Translations under genes and position numbers: made by a program
The notes under the pieces: generated by a model
Database searches by the model: none
What the model was told of the DNA's origin: nothing
The model's input: the letters and a program-made list of their open reading frames with translations, nothing else
Assembly (NCBI GenBank): GCA_003427395.1
Contig: BFEA01000177.1
Location: forward strand, 1,033,051-1,060,011
Source: Chara braunii
Taxonomy: Eukaryota; Streptophyta; Charophyceae; Charales; Characeae
Direction: 5' to 3'
Length of the DNA stretch: 26,961 nt
Shown: one piece after another, positions 25,405-26,961 of the stretch
Layout: every line of letters begins with the position of its first letter
Numbering within the stretch: the stretch's first letter is position 1

Positions 25405-25476
25405 ACGCGCAGGCTTAGTTCGGTTGGTACACCCATAAACTGTTAAAATGCAGACGTGCGTTCGAATCCAAACAGA
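25405..25476 (+). other. tRNA-like (Asn-like) SINE head or tRNA pseudogene
   Basis: GGCTTAGTTCGGTTGGTAC (A-box-like, 25412-25430) and GTTCGAATCC (B box, 25460-25469) have tRNA spacing, and CTGTTAA between them resembles an Asn (GTT) anticodon loop. The anticodon, T and acceptor stems do not pair, so this is not a functional tRNA. Confidence 0.4.
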
Positions 25477-25611
25477 ACCAGATGAACGAAATTCCTGAAT
25501 TACATAGCGCCCGTCAGTTTCATGAGGATGACTCGAAGCTGTCGCCCTTCTTCATGGAAAAAAACAGAATTTACTGCACGCTGATCGATGAAAGGCAGGA
25601 GCCGCGACTCA

Positions 25612-25719
25612 GGGCATACTCCCACTGGAAGTCTATGGATGTACATGACCGCTTTTCGAACCCGGCAAGCATGCACCACAGAGATGTGGAAAAAGTCCTA
25701 CCGGTAGCGTAAGTATGGG
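25612..25719 (+). mobile_element. GGGCATAC-family MITE, copy with both ends
   Basis: Begins AGGGCATACTCCCACTGGAA and ends GTCCTACCGGTAGCGTAAGT, ATGGGG. It shares the TCCTACC and GTAAGTATG right-end sequence with the 23663 unit. The length of about 107 bp is close to that unit. Confidence 0.6.
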
Positions 25720-25762
25720 GATGATTGGTAGAAATGCCCACGCAGCCTCCCGCCCAAAACTC

Positions 25763-25955
25763 GGCCGTTTGGTACTACCGGCCCAAACGTTTACAGCCTG
25801 GGTGAAAGGCGCCTTCGCGCCGTGGCCACATCACCCTGGGCCTGTTTTTACCGGTTCAGGAATTTGGCGCTGTTTTTGCGCCAGATTCATGAACCAGTAC
25901 GGCCCTTCTTTTTCAAAATCCCGTACTTGGGCCTCATTCGGTACCACCGTCGGCC
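25763..25955. mobile_element. Foldback structure with nested inverted repeats
   Basis: GGCCGTTTGGTACTACCG at the left and, inverted, GGCCGACGGTGGTACC at the right form the outer imperfect arms. Inside, ACAGCCTGGGTGA (25792-25804) pairs with TCACCCTGGGCCTGT, and GGTTCAGGAATTTGGCGC (25853-25870) pairs with GCGCCAGATTCATGAACC (25878-25895) around a 7-base loop with two mismatches. The outer motif also occurs at 11971. This looks like a compound foldback element; no target duplication was identified. Confidence 0.55.
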
Positions 25956-26141
25956 TCTTCTACATCAAAACGAATCTGGCGCGACAAGGATCATCGACGT
26001 GCACTTGCAGAGCAGGGATCCCGACACAGTAAATGACATACAATGCGACTCCAGACTTCCAAATTCTTCGACACGTGAAAGAGGCGTTTGACGTCCTTGT
26101 TGACCCAAACGACGTTCGGCTTGGGTTCATTTCAGTCATAC

Positions 26142-26246
26142 GAGGGCAGTTACTCACACAACTACTTTCCTCGACCGGAATTATTTCCTGATGTGGATGT
26201 ATCTGACCTCAATTACGTCCCTAAGTCGGTCATTAATGTCCTGGTG
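26142..26246 (+). mobile_element. GGGCATAC-family copy, degraded
   Basis: AGGGCAGTTACTCACACAAC, TACTTT, then GATGTATCTGACCTCAATTA, CGTCC and AATGTCCTGGTG parallel the family from end to end, with the right terminus worn away. Confidence 0.5.
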
Positions 26247-26249
26247 AGG

Positions 26250-26961
26250 GTCTGACCCAATTCCCTTCCGCCCTCGCATATTCTTTCAGCGAGACAACGC
26301 AGCACAATACTTCCATTGTCCGACATCCATGCCAGATCGGGACGCAGGAAATGTAATGAAGAACTCCGCCGCAAAACCTGTGTTCTTTTGCCCCCCAAAC
26401 CGGGCAAAAAGTCTGGAAGGCCATCACGGGAACCTCCCCGCCATTTTTATTTTTATTTATTTTTTTTACAGGGAAAGGCCCCGCCATTTCTACACCCCTA
26501 CGTGGCCTGAATTTTATTGGGAGGGAAAAGACGCACGACCAGGGCACATGGGAAACACACTTATTTGTTACAAACTAACAGGTCAAAATATTGAAACAGT
26601 TTTCACCTTTGGCAGTAGCCGATGCAGATCCCAGGGGTCGATCCCTTGACCTCAGCTTACCTGTGTACAGTATCTGCACAGTTCCCTGGAGTTGAACCCG
26701 TGACCTGCACGATAGCCAGTGGTAAGTAGGTCACCGTAGGTTGTAAGCTGTAGGGAGATTCGAACTGTAGACCTGTAAGGTAGGAGTCCAAGTAGAGTCC
26801 AGAGGCCTAGCTGTAGTCCTTCTAGAAGGTCGGCAAGTGGTCAAGTGGTGAGTCTAAGGGAGGCCCACGTTTTCAGACGAAGACAGGTGGCAAAGTCAAC
26901 AGGTAGGACCTCAGTGCAACTGCACTGAGTCGACGGTACGACTGCCTACAGTCAGCAGAAG
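26250..26961. other. Unassigned sequence to window end
   Basis: I see no recognisable gene. 26450-26466 is TTTTTATTT-rich. CTCAGTGCA and TGCACTGAG (26910-26918, 26921-26929) form a perfect 9-bp stem with a 2-base loop. GTAAGTAGGTC and GTAGACCTGTAAGGTAGG phrases recur irregularly near 26720-26800. Confidence 0.35.

Noticed and set aside
25405-25476. Functional tRNA-Asn gene
   Set aside because: The anticodon-loop string CTGTTAA is present, but the anticodon, T and acceptor stems fail to pair.
26050-26160. DnaJ-like segment (HVKEAFDVLVDPNDVRL) in one plus-strand frame
   Set aside because: The resemblance covers only a few residues, lacks the HPD motif, has no splice support and overlaps a GGGCATAC element.

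Overview
This window looks like intergenic DNA from a large, repeat-rich streptophyte nuclear genome. I favour a charophyte alga such as Chara, but that rests on the style of the repeats and a remembered similarity of the retroelements, so treat it as inference. Supporting signs are canonical GT-AG candidate exons, plant-type LTR and LINE retroelements, PIF/Harbinger-like DNA transposons, very abundant (CT)n/(GA)n/(GT)n tracts, a plastid-type ribosomal protein S8 fragment and two assembly-gap signatures (265 N at 14675-14939; one N at 16056). There are no bacterial operons and no complete host gene.

Layout. 1-606: T-rich DNA, a 37-bp minisatellite, and a tandemly duplicated segment. 607-8512: one old, non-autonomous LTR retrotransposon (target duplication GATAC) that keeps a gag/protease remnant but no reverse transcriptase or integrase. 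Its 3' LTR is split by two DNA transposons (4940-5467 and 5584-8041), each with a 3-bp TAA/TTA duplication, and the intact 5' LTR serves as the empty-site control. Its interior also holds an AT-rich foldback element. 8513-9300: the rest of the insertion target, a 48-bp tandem duplication, and a 412-bp MITE related to the 2458-bp transposon. 9476-11043: a 1.57-kb structure with roughly 300-bp inverted arms enclosing 102-bp tandem repeats. 11099-12256: pyrimidine minisatellite, a duplicated 226-bp unit and long GA/CT tracts.

12500-18100: mostly simple repeats, a TA-flanked foldback MITE, a 64-bp minisatellite broken by the N gap, GTGAAC/GTTCAC palindrome clusters, a plastid rps8-like fragment, and weak to moderate candidate host exons (12616-12731 minus, 13790-14012 plus, 17264-17373 and 17626-17809 minus). 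18250-26250: at least nine copies or fragments of one short element family beginning GGGCATACTCACAC are concentrated here, with a decayed LINE (about 20700-23240), a candidate WWE-domain exon (24011-24295 minus) and two tRNA-like SINE heads.

The elements form a readable insertion history: LTR element into a duplicated segment, then Harbinger-type elements into its LTR; GGGCATAC elements in tandem, then a TA-targeting MITE into one of them. The best clues to host function are the WWE exon and the two-exon minus-strand model at 17264-17809. I found no CRISPR array, operon or complete new enzymatic system.
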